Notes under the pieces: model-generated
The model's database searches: none
The model's input: only the letters and a program-made list of their open reading frames with translations
What the model was told of the DNA's origin: nothing
Position numbers and translations under genes: made by a program
Shown: piece after piece, positions 8,525 through 16,065 of the stretch
Layout: each line of letters opens with the position of its first letter
How positions within the stretch are numbered: the first letter of the stretch is position 1
Assembly (NCBI GenBank): GCA_017386165.1
Contig: JAFNQK010000077.1
Location: forward strand, 1-33,449
DNA from: Treponema sp.
Lineage (GTDB): Bacteria; Spirochaetota; Spirochaetia; Treponematales; Treponemataceae
Length of the DNA stretch: 33,449 nucleotides
Direction: 5' to 3'

Positions 8525-10057
8525 CTATTTCGCAGCCGGCCGTGCAAAAACTTCTTTTGAAAGTGAACCGCAGATTCTATTATCCAGTTTTGAATATGTA
8601 GAAATTGCAAAGTAATATATTGTACCATTTTTTAGGCCAGTTAGTGTATAACTTGTTACACTTCCTACTTTAATTGGAGATTCGCCTTCTACCGCTGTGC
8701 GGCCAAGATATTCGCCAGGACGGTTTCCATAATAGATGTAGTAACCGCCAGCCGTATCATCAACACTGCTGGACCAGGTCAAAGTAACTTCTCCGTCCCC
8801 TTTCTGAGCAGATACCTTAAACGGAGGAAGCGGATCTGGCAGAACTGTATAATCAAGAACAATCTCCGTTACAGAAGGAGTATGAACCCCTGCTCCATCC
8901 GGGTACAAATCCCCCGCAATCTGAAAATACAAACCGCTTATATTTTCAATCTTCTGACCAGGAATAACTGGCTGCCACTTTGGATAATCATCGGACCAGT
9001 TAAAAAAGTTATCTCCTGAGCGAACATAAAGCTGAACTTCCGTCTGACTAGGAGTAGAGATTTCTGCATTTACATAATTTAAGATTGAACCGGTTTTAGT
9101 CATAATTGGGAGAGTCTCAAAACGGCCGCCGTCTATCTTATAGGTATGATCAGTTGATGCAGTTTCAATTTCATTCTGCACTTCTCTTTCAATCTGAACA
9201 TAGCTGCGCATCAATCTAAAATCATCTATATAACCTGTATAAGATGGACATACTTTTAGAGAAGCCGCCTTACCCATGACAGCGATATAGATTTCACCGC
9301 CTTCATGACCTGTATTTGTCATATATTTAATACATTCAAGCTTTCCATCGATTCGATACTCAAGAATTCCATCATCTTCTGTATAAGCAATAGAATGATG
9401 AGACCACTTTCCAGGAAGGATTTTTTTGTTTGTTACAAGCTGAACTTCTCCATTATTCTGAATATATCCGTCAAAAATATTTGCAAAAGTTGCCATCATT
9501 CGATTTTTATATACAGAAACGTTAATCATCTGATATAAAATCTGACCATATTCGTTTCGGCTGCTTCTCCAGTCAAGAATGACTTCTCCGTTTTCCGCTG
9601 CTGCTGGACAAAGCCAAAAATCAATCAAAAAAGAACCAGCAGGCCCTTCCTGACCAAACAAAGAAGTAGAATTTCCCTGTAATTCCAGCCCAATATCGTT
9701 ATTGCGGGAAAGGGCACAACCGTTCCCCATTTTTGCCTTTCCGTACATGTAGAGATTATTACTCAAGACAGTATAATTACCGGTTGTATCTTTTGCAGTT
9801 CCATCTTCAAAATTAATTAGAAGATCTGTAAGTTCATTTTGAGTAAAGTCGTTTGAAGCAAGTTCAAGACAGTCATAACCGTATCGACCGGTGCCCAGTT
9901 TTACGCCGTTTTTTACAGAAACCTGAGACCAGCCATTTGCACCGCCCAGAACATATTTTTCAGCCCCAGCAAAAAATCCCGCAAAAGCAAAGCATATAAA
10001 AAATAAAATAAGTTTTACTCGTGGAAATCCCTTCAATTTCATGTTAAAATCTTTCAT
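8525..10057 (-). CDS. Exported LamG-like / fibronectin type III protein
   Basis: The protein has 510 residues from ATG 10057; ATGs at 10063 and 10042 are equally possible and all keep the signal sequence. A hydrophobic signal peptide (VKLILFFICFAFAGFFAGAE) is followed by a concanavalin-like region at about 60-300 (for example FLIDFWLCPA, then WSHHSIAYTEDDGILEYRIDG, where a laminin-G jelly roll has its sugar- or ligand-facing strands). A middle beta-rich region follows. A C-terminal fibronectin type III domain starts near PPFKVSAQKGDGEVTLTW and continues to YYFAISTYS. No glycosidase residues are recognised. It probably binds a ligand on the cell surface or in the periplasm. It is the first gene of the operon with the TPR gene and diverges from uvrC with only 9 bases between the chosen starts. 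Confidence 0.8.
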   Translation of the reverse strand: MKDFNMKLKGFPRVKLILFFICFAFAGFFAGAEKYVLGGANGWSQVSVKNGVKLGTGRYGYDCLELASNDFTQNELTDLLINFEDGTAKDTTGNYTVLSNNLYMYGKAKMGNGCALSRNNDIGLELQGNSTSLFGQEGPAGSFLIDFWLCPAAAENGEVILDWRSSRNEYGQILYQMINVSVYKNRMMATFANIFDGYIQNNGEVQLVTNKKILPGKWSHHSIAYTEDDGILEYRIDGKLECIKYMTNTGHEGGEIYIAVMGKAASLKVCPSYTGYIDDFRLMRSYVQIEREVQNEIETASTDHTYKIDGGRFETLPIMTKTGSILNYVNAEISTPSQTEVQLYVRSGDNFFNWSDDYPKWQPVIPGQKIENISGLYFQIAGDLYPDGAGVHTPSVTEIVLDYTVLPDPLPPFKVSAQKGDGEVTLTWSSSVDDTAGGYYIYYGNRPGEYLGRTAVEGESPIKVGSVTSYTLTGLKNGTIYYFAISTYSKLDNRICGSLSKEVFARPAAK

Positions 10058-10066
10058 ATTCATATT

Positions 10067-12049
10067 ATGGCAAACGATAAAACGGCAGAAATAAATAACC
10101 AAAGGGAAATATTACATCAAACCGCTTTAAAAGCTCCTTCTTCAAGTGGAGTGTATATGTGGCGTAACCCAAAGGGCAGCGTTATTTATGTCGGAAAAGC
10201 AAAGAATCTTAAAAACCGCCTTTCCTCATACTTTGCAGGAAACAAGGACATCAAAACCAGACTTCTCATTTCTCATGCTCAGTCAATTGAATATATCACA
10301 ACAGCAAACGAGTACGAAGCGTTTCTGCTGGAAAACAACCTCATCAAAAAGTATACACCAAAATATAACATTTGTTTAAAGGATGGAAAATCCTATCCCG
10401 TTCTCCGCATTACAAACGAAGACTTTCCCAAACTTTTTAAGACCCGCCAAATTGTACAAGACGGATCTACATATTTTGGCCCATACCCGGATGCAAATGC
10501 TCTGGACACCTTTATAGAAACTCTCTACAAAATATATCCATTGCGACACTGCAGAACCCTGCGTCAGCGGGAAACCCCATGTCTTTACTACCATATTAAA
10601 CAGTGTAAAGCCCCATGCTGTAACAAAATAGACAGAGAATCCTACAATTCCATTATCGGTGAAATAAAAGAGCTACTTGAGGGCAAGGACGAAACCGCCA
10701 TCGAAAAGCTCACTGCAAGAATGAAAAAAGAAGCAGCGGACCTCAACTTTGAAAAAGCAGCCCGAATGAGAGACGGAATCCGTGCCCTTATGGTAATGCA
10801 GAATCAAAACGTAGTCGAAAGCTTTGATAACACCGACCGGGACTACATTGCCCACTACGCAGAAGGCGAACTGGTAAGTTTTACAGTCCTCAAAATCAGA
10901 AGCGGAAAGCTTTTAGGCCGTGACAACTATCGGGTAGTAAGCCTTAATGAAGAAGAAGAACTCACAGAGGAATTTATAAGTGCCTATTACCAGAGCCCGC
11001 AAGAAATTCCTCCATATATTTATGTTCCAACTCAAAAAGGTCAGGACTATCTTACAAAATGGCTTGAAGAAACCTTTAAAATCCAGTCAAACATCATTCT
11101 CGTAACTGATGAAATAGAAAATGCCCCCCGCCATAAAGCCGCAATGAATATGGCCTTAGAAAATGCCAGAGAAGACATCATCCGCAGAAAACGGGAACGT
11201 GGAGACACCCCTGCCCTTGAAGAATTAAAGGAAGTCCTTAACCTGGACCGCCTCCCGGTAAGAATCGAAGGCTTTGATATCGCCCATATCGGCGGAAAAT
11301 TTCCTGTTGCCAGCCTCATAAGCTTTTACAACGGAAACCCTGACAAAAAGAATTACCGCTACTTTAGATTAAAAACCACTGACGGTTATATCGACGACTT
11401 TCAGTCCATGCGGGAAGCAACTACCCGAAGATACACCCGCCTGATAAACGAAAATAAAGAACTCCCCGACCTTCTTTTAATCGATGGAGGTCTTGGACAA
11501 GTAAACGCAGTACGAGATGTATTGAAATCTCTCGGACTGGATATTCCCATTGCGGGGCTTGCAAAACGAGACGAAGAAATCTGGAGACCGGATGCAGCAG
11601 AACCAATCTGCCTCCCAAAAAGAAGTGATGCCCTCAGACTTTTGCAACGGGTCCGGGATGAAACCCACCGCTTTGCAACCAGCCGAAATCAGACTCTCCG
11701 CACAAAAGAAAACACAGAAAGCGTATTCTTGCAGCTTCCTCATATCGCTAAAAAGAGAGCCCTTATTCTCACAAAGGAATTTACGACTCTCGAAAATCTT
11801 GCCTCCTCACAGGAAAGCAGGATTGCACAGCTTTTACACATTCGTGCCGACGAAGCCACAGAAATACTAATCAGTGCAAAAGAGCTTTTAAAAAAACAAA
11901 ACCTGCGAAAAGAAGAACAAAAACTGTCCTTGCAAGAAGCAGGTTCAACATGGCAAAAAGCAAAAGAAGCCCTTGCCCAAAAAGAATATATTTCAGATCT
12001 GGCAAGTCTTGCACTACAAGTCGCACAAGACAAGCCGGACTACAACTGA
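10067..12049 (+). CDS. uvrC: UvrABC excinuclease subunit C
   Basis: UvrC makes the two incisions around a DNA lesion in nucleotide excision repair. The protein has 660 residues. The GIY-YIG 3'-nuclease is at about 26-105 (GVYMW at 28-32, YVGKAKNLKNRL at 41-52). A four-cysteine cluster follows at C162, C172, C180 and C184, matching the reported iron-sulphur site of the family. The UVR motif that contacts UvrB is at about 213-243. The RNase H-like 5'-nuclease is at about 398-540 with D403 (GFDIAH), D473 (LLIDGG) and H534. Helix-hairpin-helix motifs lie near 552-605, followed by a charged tail. The start ATG 10067 lacks a Shine-Dalgarno sequence; a CATATT hexamer lies six bases upstream. The stop abuts the convergent gene. 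Confidence 0.96.
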   Translation: MANDKTAEINNQREILHQTALKAPSSSGVYMWRNPKGSVIYVGKAKNLKNRLSSYFAGNKDIKTRLLISHAQSIEYITTANEYEAFLLENNLIKKYTPKYNICLKDGKSYPVLRITNEDFPKLFKTRQIVQDGSTYFGPYPDANALDTFIETLYKIYPLRHCRTLRQRETPCLYYHIKQCKAPCCNKIDRESYNSIIGEIKELLEGKDETAIEKLTARMKKEAADLNFEKAARMRDGIRALMVMQNQNVVESFDNTDRDYIAHYAEGELVSFTVLKIRSGKLLGRDNYRVVSLNEEEELTEEFISAYYQSPQEIPPYIYVPTQKGQDYLTKWLEETFKIQSNIILVTDEIENAPRHKAAMNMALENAREDIIRRKRERGDTPALEELKEVLNLDRLPVRIEGFDIAHIGGKFPVASLISFYNGNPDKKNYRYFRLKTTDGYIDDFQSMREATTRRYTRLINENKELPDLLLIDGGLGQVNAVRDVLKSLGLDIPIAGLAKRDEEIWRPDAAEPICLPKRSDALRLLQRVRDETHRFATSRNQTLRTKENTESVFLQLPHIAKKRALILTKEFTTLENLASSQESRIAQLLHIRADEATEILISAKELLKKQNLRKEEQKLSLQEAGSTWQKAKEALAQKEYISDLASLALQVAQDKPDYN

Positions 12050-12607
12050 TTACCAGCTATAGCGCATTGCAATACCGCCGCACATTGAAGCACACGGATT
12101 ATCAATTAAAGCACCGATAAAACCAATCTGAATAGGAATAGAAATGTGATCTGCCAAAAGGAATTCCATTCCTACACCAGCAGAGCCAATAAGACTGCTT
12201 GACCACTTAGCAGCATATGTATCAGAGTTACCATCTGTATAAGAAACATTACTTACACCATTATAGCCACCCAAAATGTATGCAAATAATCTTGAACCGC
12301 AGTGTTCACCCCAGCGAGCCTGATACAATTTAAAATCAATTTCTGAGCTTACAGAAACTGCTGCATTTTCAGAATAGCTTTTATCTGGTGTCGCATAACC
12401 AAATACATCAAATTTCATACTGATGATTTCTGAGAAACGTCGTTCATACTGGATACCTCCAACACAAGCTCCGCCATAATTAGAACCACCACCTAAAACT
12501 CTCAATCCAATCGCATTCTTGTTTTCCAGCGGATGAGCTGCTGCTCCAAGAGTACAAAGAACAAACATTCCAAACACTGCACAAATAATTTTCGGATTTT
12601 TTTTCAT
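12050..12607 (-). CDS. Small outer-membrane beta-barrel-like protein
   Basis: The protein has 185 residues from ATG 12607, chosen because AGGAG lies eight bases upstream; the longer frame to 12682 has no support. A signal peptide (about 1-24, ending GAAAH) precedes alternating hydrophobic and polar strands rich in glycine and aromatics. The last residue is tryptophan, as in proteins handed to the Bam machinery. No family is recognised. It ends base to base against uvrC. Two tandem operator-like dyads lie about 75-115 bases upstream of its start, which suggests regulation by a dimeric factor. Confidence 0.7.
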   Translation of the reverse strand: MKKNPKIICAVFGMFVLCTLGAAAHPLENKNAIGLRVLGGGSNYGGACVGGIQYERRFSEIISMKFDVFGYATPDKSYSENAAVSVSSEIDFKLYQARWGEHCGSRLFAYILGGYNGVSNVSYTDGNSDTYAAKWSSSLIGSAGVGMEFLLADHISIPIQIGFIGALIDNPCASMCGGIAMRYSW

Positions 12608-12680
12608 ATGACAATCTCCTCTTATCACTTTATAAATTAATTTTGAACTAGTATTTCTATTTTGTAAACCGCACAACTTC

Positions 12681-12722
12681 AAAAGTAACCGAAGTTACCC
12701 CAAAAGTAACCGGAGTTACCCC
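12681..12722. repeat. Two tandem 21-bp dyad repeats, operator-like
   Basis: Two consecutive 21-base units (12681-12701 and 12702-12722) differ at one position. Each contains the dyad GTAAC-N4-GTTAC followed by CCC. The 21-base period is two helical turns, so two dimers would bind on one face. They lie in the 183-base divergent region between the barrel-like gene and the AEC transporter gene. Confidence 0.7.
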
Positions 12723-12754
12723 TTCTCTCATCAAAAAATATCTTTTATTTCTTG

Positions 12755-12783
12755 TTGTAACTCAATTCATTTCTTTTTATACT
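12755..12783 (+). promoter_or_regulatory. Promoter of the AEC transporter gene, apparently leaderless
   Basis: TTGTAA (12755-12760), a 17-base spacer and TATACT (12778-12783). The -10 box ends seven bases before ATG 12791, so the expected transcription start coincides with the start codon. There is no Shine-Dalgarno sequence. Confidence 0.6.
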
Positions 12784-12790
12784 CTTAAAT

Positions 12791-13792
12791 ATGTGGATTT
12801 TAGTTTCAAAGCAGCTCATAATAATGTTGATTATCGCCCTCATCGGCTTTTGTGTAAGCAAAGCATTTAAATTTGAAAAAAGGGAACAGCAGTGCGTAAG
12901 CAAACTTTTAATGTATTTTATAAATCCCTGCCTGATTATCTCGCGATTTAACATCCCGTATGATTCACAAAAAATCAAAAGCCTTGGATTATCGATTATA
13001 ATTGCAATTGTTCTCCATCTGCTGATGATTTGCCTAAGCCTTCTATTAATAAGAAGCAAAAATCCCCAGGAACAGGACCTGGACAAACTGGACAGAATCG
13101 CAACTGTATTTACAAACTGCGGTTTTATCGGCATCCCTTTAATCAACGGCGTACTTGGAGAACAAGGCGTCTTCTACCTCTTAGGCTATCTTGTTGTATT
13201 CAATGTCTTTTTATGGACCTTTGGCTATGTGATGGTCGGTCAAAAGATGCAGCTAAAAAAAATTATCACAAACCCAAACATTATAGCAGTTGTTATCGGA
13301 CTGTTTTTATTTGTTCTTCCATTCCAGCTCCCGGATATCTTTGCAAAACCACTTTCACACATTGGCGCAATGAATACTGCCACCGCAATGCTTCTTTTAG
13401 GAATGCTTTTTGCCACTTTCAAATTAAACAATAACGAAACAGCTCCAGATCCAGATAGAGATGCTTCAGACAAAGTATCCTCTGAACCTTCTCTAAAAAG
13501 AATCATCTTTCGCATCGCAAAACTGAATATCATCCGTCTCATAATTATGATTCCACTTTCACTGGCCGTAGTATTTGCTTCATTCAAAATCTTTAATAAC
13601 TTTCAGGACATCAGAACCATATGTTATGTTCTATATATATGCAGTCTAACACCGGTAGCAATGAGTGTATCAAGCTTTGCCGTTCTTTTTAATAAGGACC
13701 AGAGCTACAGCGGACTTTTAGTAATGTCTACCAGCACCCTGTGTATTATTACACTTCCACTTGCCATTGCCATTGCAGAAAAAGTATTTTAA
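12791..13792 (+). CDS. AEC (auxin efflux carrier) family transporter
   Basis: Inner-membrane permease of 333 residues with about 10 hydrophobic segments arranged as two groups of five around a more polar stretch near 215-240. Family-like features include CFINPCLIISRF-type helices near the start (here LMYFINPCLIISRFNIPY), the NCGFIGIPLINGVLGEQG motif near 116-133 and the LLLGMLFA motif near 200. Relatives export or import small organic acids and auxin-like compounds; the substrate here is unknown. It is monocistronic as far as can be seen. The ATG at 12791 has no ribosome site and sits at the predicted transcription start. Confidence 0.9.
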   Translation: MWILVSKQLIIMLIIALIGFCVSKAFKFEKREQQCVSKLLMYFINPCLIISRFNIPYDSQKIKSLGLSIIIAIVLHLLMICLSLLLIRSKNPQEQDLDKLDRIATVFTNCGFIGIPLINGVLGEQGVFYLLGYLVVFNVFLWTFGYVMVGQKMQLKKIITNPNIIAVVIGLFLFVLPFQLPDIFAKPLSHIGAMNTATAMLLLGMLFATFKLNNNETAPDPDRDASDKVSSEPSLKRIIFRIAKLNIIRLIIMIPLSLAVVFASFKIFNNFQDIRTICYVLYICSLTPVAMSVSSFAVLFNKDQSYSGLLVMSTSTLCIITLPLAIAIAEKVF

Positions 13793-13821
13793 AAAAAGGT
13801 GAAAAATCGGTCGTCTTTGTA

Positions 13822-13850
13822 TTGACACTTTTTTTCATTTTTTATATAGT
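13822..13850 (+). promoter_or_regulatory. Promoter of the tRNA-Val gene
   Basis: TTGACA (13822-13827), a 17-base AT-rich spacer and TATAGT (13845-13850), ending 13 bases before the mature tRNA. Confidence 0.8.
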
Positions 13851-13863
13851 ATTAAACATCAAC

Positions 13864-13937
13864 GGACGGTTAGCTCAGCTGGTACGAGCGTCTGGTTTAC
13901 ACCCAGAATGTCGGGAGTTCGATCCTCTCACCGTCCA
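13864..13937 (+). tRNA. tRNA-Val (anticodon UAC)
   Basis: A full cloverleaf of 74 bases can be drawn. The acceptor stem is GGACGGT with ACCGTCC plus discriminator A. The D arm is GCTC/GAGC with GG in the loop. The anticodon stem is TCTGG/CCAGA with loop TTTACAC, giving anticodon TAC and valine. The variable region is five bases, and the T arm is GGGAG/CTCTC with loop TTCGATC and one G-T pair. CCA is not encoded. The 3' part from 13908 is repeated downstream at 14111 without the 5' half. Confidence 0.96.
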
Positions 13938-14024
13938 AATACAAGACCTGATTAATTCAGGTCTTTTTTTATGCTTAAAGGTCTTTTGGGAGGGAACTCC
14001 CGACATTCTTCCAGACTTCGCTCG
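13908..14024 (+). repeat. 117-bp direct repeat, first copy (tRNA 3' half, terminator and flank)
   Basis: Identical base for base to 14111-14227, with a 203-base period and an 86-base spacer. It begins inside the tRNA at the end of the anticodon arm and ends in the sequence CTTCGCTCG. Its tail at 13994-14009 is the exact reverse complement of tRNA bases 13905-13920. Confidence 0.97.
13943..13970 (+). terminator. Terminator of tRNA-Val
   Basis: AAGACCTGA (13943-13951) pairs with TCAGGTCTT (13957-13965) around a five-base loop, followed by a T run to 13970. It starts five bases after the tRNA. Confidence 0.9.
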
Positions 14025-14061
14025 CAAGCCTCGCTCAGAGCTGATTAGTCGGTAAATCCTA

Positions 14062-14086
14062 AAAAAATGCGCGCTGCACATTTTTT
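14062..14086. terminator. Possible hairpin terminator in the repeat spacer
   Basis: AAAAAATG (14062-14069) pairs with CATTTTTT (14079-14086) around a nine-base GC-rich loop, giving a terminator-like A/T symmetric hairpin in the 86-base spacer. The stem is weak. The rest of the spacer shows nothing recognisable. Confidence 0.35.
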
Positions 14087-14110
14087 CTTAACGGATTTTC
14101 TATTGTAAGC

Positions 14111-14227
14111 ATGTCGGGAGTTCGATCCTCTCACCGTCCAAATACAAGACCTGATTAATTCAGGTCTTTTTTTATGCTTAAAGGTCTTTTGGGAGGGAAC
14201 TCCCGACATTCTTCCAGACTTCGCTCG
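14111..14227 (+). pseudogene. 117-bp direct repeat, second copy: 5'-truncated tRNA-Val remnant with terminator
   Basis: Exact copy of 13908-14024. It holds the last 30 bases of tRNA-Val (variable loop, T arm and 3' acceptor strand), the terminator (14146-14173) and the flank. The acceptor 5' strand, D arm and anticodon arm are absent, so it cannot make a tRNA. It ends a few bases before the hflX ribosome site. Confidence 0.85.
14146..14173 (+). terminator. Second copy of the tRNA-Val terminator
   Basis: Same nine-base-pair stem and T run as at 13943-13970. It lies 68 bases before the hflX start codon, so it should block read-through into hflX. Confidence 0.75.
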
Positions 14228-14241
14228 GAGTAGGAGCCCAT

Positions 14242-15486
14242 ATGATTGATTTAGAGGAAGAACAGAATAAAAAGGTACGGGCGTTTTTAGTCGGGGAACC
14301 TGGAAACGATTTACACGAACTAGCAGGACTCGTCGATACCCTCGGCCTGGAAATTTCTCAAACACTCACCCTCACCCGACTGGAAGTCCAGCCTGCATAC
14401 GGTATGGGAAGTGGCAAAGCACAGGAAATCTGCACCCTTGCAAAAGAAGCCCAATCCGACTGCATCATTTTTGACTTTAATCTCGAACCAACCAAACAAC
14501 GAAACTGGGAAAAACTCAGTAAAATTCCATGCTTTGACCGACAGGAAGTTATCATCCGCATTTTTGCCCAAAGAGCCCAGACAAAAGAAGCCGTTTTACA
14601 GGTAGAACTTGCACGGCTCACTTACAGCCTTCCTCGCCTTGCCCATTCCTACGGAGATATGGCACGCCAGCGCGGTGGAAGCTACGGTTCCAAAGGAGCC
14701 GGCGAAACTCAGCTTGAACTTGATCAGCGACGTATCCGCCAGAGAATTGCCCAAACAAAAAAAGAACTGGACGAAGTTATCAAAATCAGAAATACCCAGC
14801 GCAAACGTCGTTCATCCATTCCGGTTCCAGGATGTGCTCTTATCGGATATACAAATGCAGGAAAATCTTCTCTCTTAAATGCATTAACCGGCGCTGATAC
14901 CTTTGTCGAAAACAAATTATTTGCAACCCTTGACCCTCTCACCCGCAAACTTAATCTAAAAGATGGCAACGGGATTCTATTAACCGACACTGTAGGCTTT
15001 ATCAGTAATCTTCCCCATAGCCTCATCGACGCCTTTAAATCAACACTTTCAGAAGCAGCCCTGGCAGACCTTCTTTTAATCGTGCTGGATGCTAGCGATC
15101 CAAATGCCAGCCTCCACTACCAGACTGTTGTAAAGGTTCTTACAGAAATTAACGCAGACCAGAACGAACGGCTCATCGTGTTAAACAAATGTGACAATAT
15201 TCAGGATGCTTCCCTGCTCTATTCTCTCAAGGTTCAGTTTCCGGATGCAGTATGCGTAAGTGCTAAAACTCACATGGGACTTACAGACCTCCAGAATGCA
15301 ATCAGCAAAAAACTTTTAGGAGCCCTCCGTACCTACAATATTCCGGGACACGAGTTTGCCCTTATCAGAGAAATCCGCGCCAACGGAGTTATCACAAAAG
15401 AAGAATGGACAGACACCCACGTTCAAATCACAGCCCGTATAACAGGACGAACTCAGGCTCTTGCAAAGCCCTATGCAATAGACTAA
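14242..15486 (+). CDS. hflX: GTPase HflX
   Basis: Ribosome-associated GTPase that splits stalled 70S or 100S ribosomes under stress. The protein has 414 residues. The N-terminal HflX domain (about 12-190) includes the conserved GSYGSKGAGETQLELDQRR segment at 146-164. The GTPase domain (about 196-366) has G1 GYTNAGKS at 202-209, the switch threonine region FATLDPLTR at 227-235, G3 DTVG at 249-252, G4 NKCD at 315-318 and G5 SAK at 340-342. A short C-terminal domain follows. The start at ATG 14242 has TAGGAG five bases upstream. The gene follows the duplicated tRNA terminator closely and no clear promoter is seen in between. A FliL-like gene follows after 10 bases. Confidence 0.96.
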   Translation: MIDLEEEQNKKVRAFLVGEPGNDLHELAGLVDTLGLEISQTLTLTRLEVQPAYGMGSGKAQEICTLAKEAQSDCIIFDFNLEPTKQRNWEKLSKIPCFDRQEVIIRIFAQRAQTKEAVLQVELARLTYSLPRLAHSYGDMARQRGGSYGSKGAGETQLELDQRRIRQRIAQTKKELDEVIKIRNTQRKRRSSIPVPGCALIGYTNAGKSSLLNALTGADTFVENKLFATLDPLTRKLNLKDGNGILLTDTVGFISNLPHSLIDAFKSTLSEAALADLLLIVLDASDPNASLHYQTVVKVLTEINADQNERLIVLNKCDNIQDASLLYSLKVQFPDAVCVSAKTHMGLTDLQNAISKKLLGALRTYNIPGHEFALIREIRANGVITKEEWTDTHVQITARITGRTQALAKPYAID

Positions 15487-15496
15487 AGTTAAAAAG

Positions 15497-16006
15497 ATGA
15501 AAAGATTTGATATTCAAAAAATTACATTGAATCAGGTTCTGACTGTAATTGCATGCTTTATCGCCTTTGTAATTATTCTTTCTACTATTCTGGGGATGGC
15601 AAAAAAAAGCGCCGAAAAAAAGAACATTCAGATTGCGCAAAATCCTTCTATCGTGGTAGCCCAGGGCCAGGAAGCGCTGGATGGCAAATATTATTCTTTC
15701 AAAAACATGGAAAGAATGCGAATCATACCTGCCGCCGACAAAGGCCAGAATCCCAATTTAACCATCATCGTAAGCCCTTATTTTTCTTACCAGAAAGACG
15801 ACAAAGAATTTTTTGAAGAACTGAGCCGTAAAAATCCTGTAATCAAATCCATAATAATCAACTACTTTTCTTCAAAAACAGAAAAACAGCTCAAACAGCT
15901 TAATGAAGATAAAATCAAAGCAGACCTAAAGGATCTGATAAATCAAAACCTAGTCCTCAACCAGATTGAAAATGTATATTTTTCCGAATACATTTTTCTA
16001 CAATAG
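15497..16006 (+). CDS. FliL-like membrane-anchored protein
   Basis: The protein has 169 residues. One N-terminal membrane segment (about 15-35) precedes a periplasmic domain. The C-terminal 60 residues follow the FliL pattern: a stretch ending NPVIKSIIINYFSSKTEKQL, a helix with LKDLINQNL, and the closing strand VYFSEYIFLQ, which resembles the family's closing VYFTEFVIQ. FliL binds the stator and stabilises the flagellar motor. No motility gene adjoins it here, so this may be a paralogue that works with another envelope complex. It starts 10 bases after hflX and probably shares its transcript. The match is by eye to family features. Confidence 0.6.
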   Translation: MKRFDIQKITLNQVLTVIACFIAFVIILSTILGMAKKSAEKKNIQIAQNPSIVVAQGQEALDGKYYSFKNMERMRIIPAADKGQNPNLTIIVSPYFSYQKDDKEFFEELSRKNPVIKSIIINYFSSKTEKQLKQLNEDKIKADLKDLINQNLVLNQIENVYFSEYIFLQ

Positions 16007-16009
16007 CGC

Positions 16010-16036
16010 AACTTTTACCAAGATTTTAGGTTCTAA
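16010..16036 (+). promoter_or_regulatory. Candidate ECF-sigma promoter (autoregulation)
   Basis: AACTT (16010-16014) and TTCTAA (16031-16036) are separated by 16 bases, which matches the general GAACTT / GTC-TCTAA architecture of ECF promoters. It lies directly before the sigma operon. The expected start near 16042 leaves a short leader with a GAGG ribosome site. Confidence 0.35.
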
Positions 16037-16065
16037 ATAATAGTTTGATAGACGAGGTGTTTCAA

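Noticed and set aside
12681-12722. Possible CRISPR-like array
   Set aside because: Only two directly abutting units with no spacers and no cas genes nearby.
14111-14140. A second tRNA gene
   Set aside because: The 5' acceptor strand, D arm and anticodon arm are missing upstream of 14111, so no cloverleaf can form.
13908-14227. A functional attL/attR pair flanking an integrated element
   Set aside because: Only 86 bases lie between the repeats and no integrase or cargo gene is present, so a live element is not supported; kept only as a possible remnant.
13741-14365. Open frames crossing the tRNA-Val region on both strands, two of them sharing an identical peptide
   Set aside because: They run through a tRNA and its terminator; the shared peptide is only the 117-bp direct repeat translated twice.
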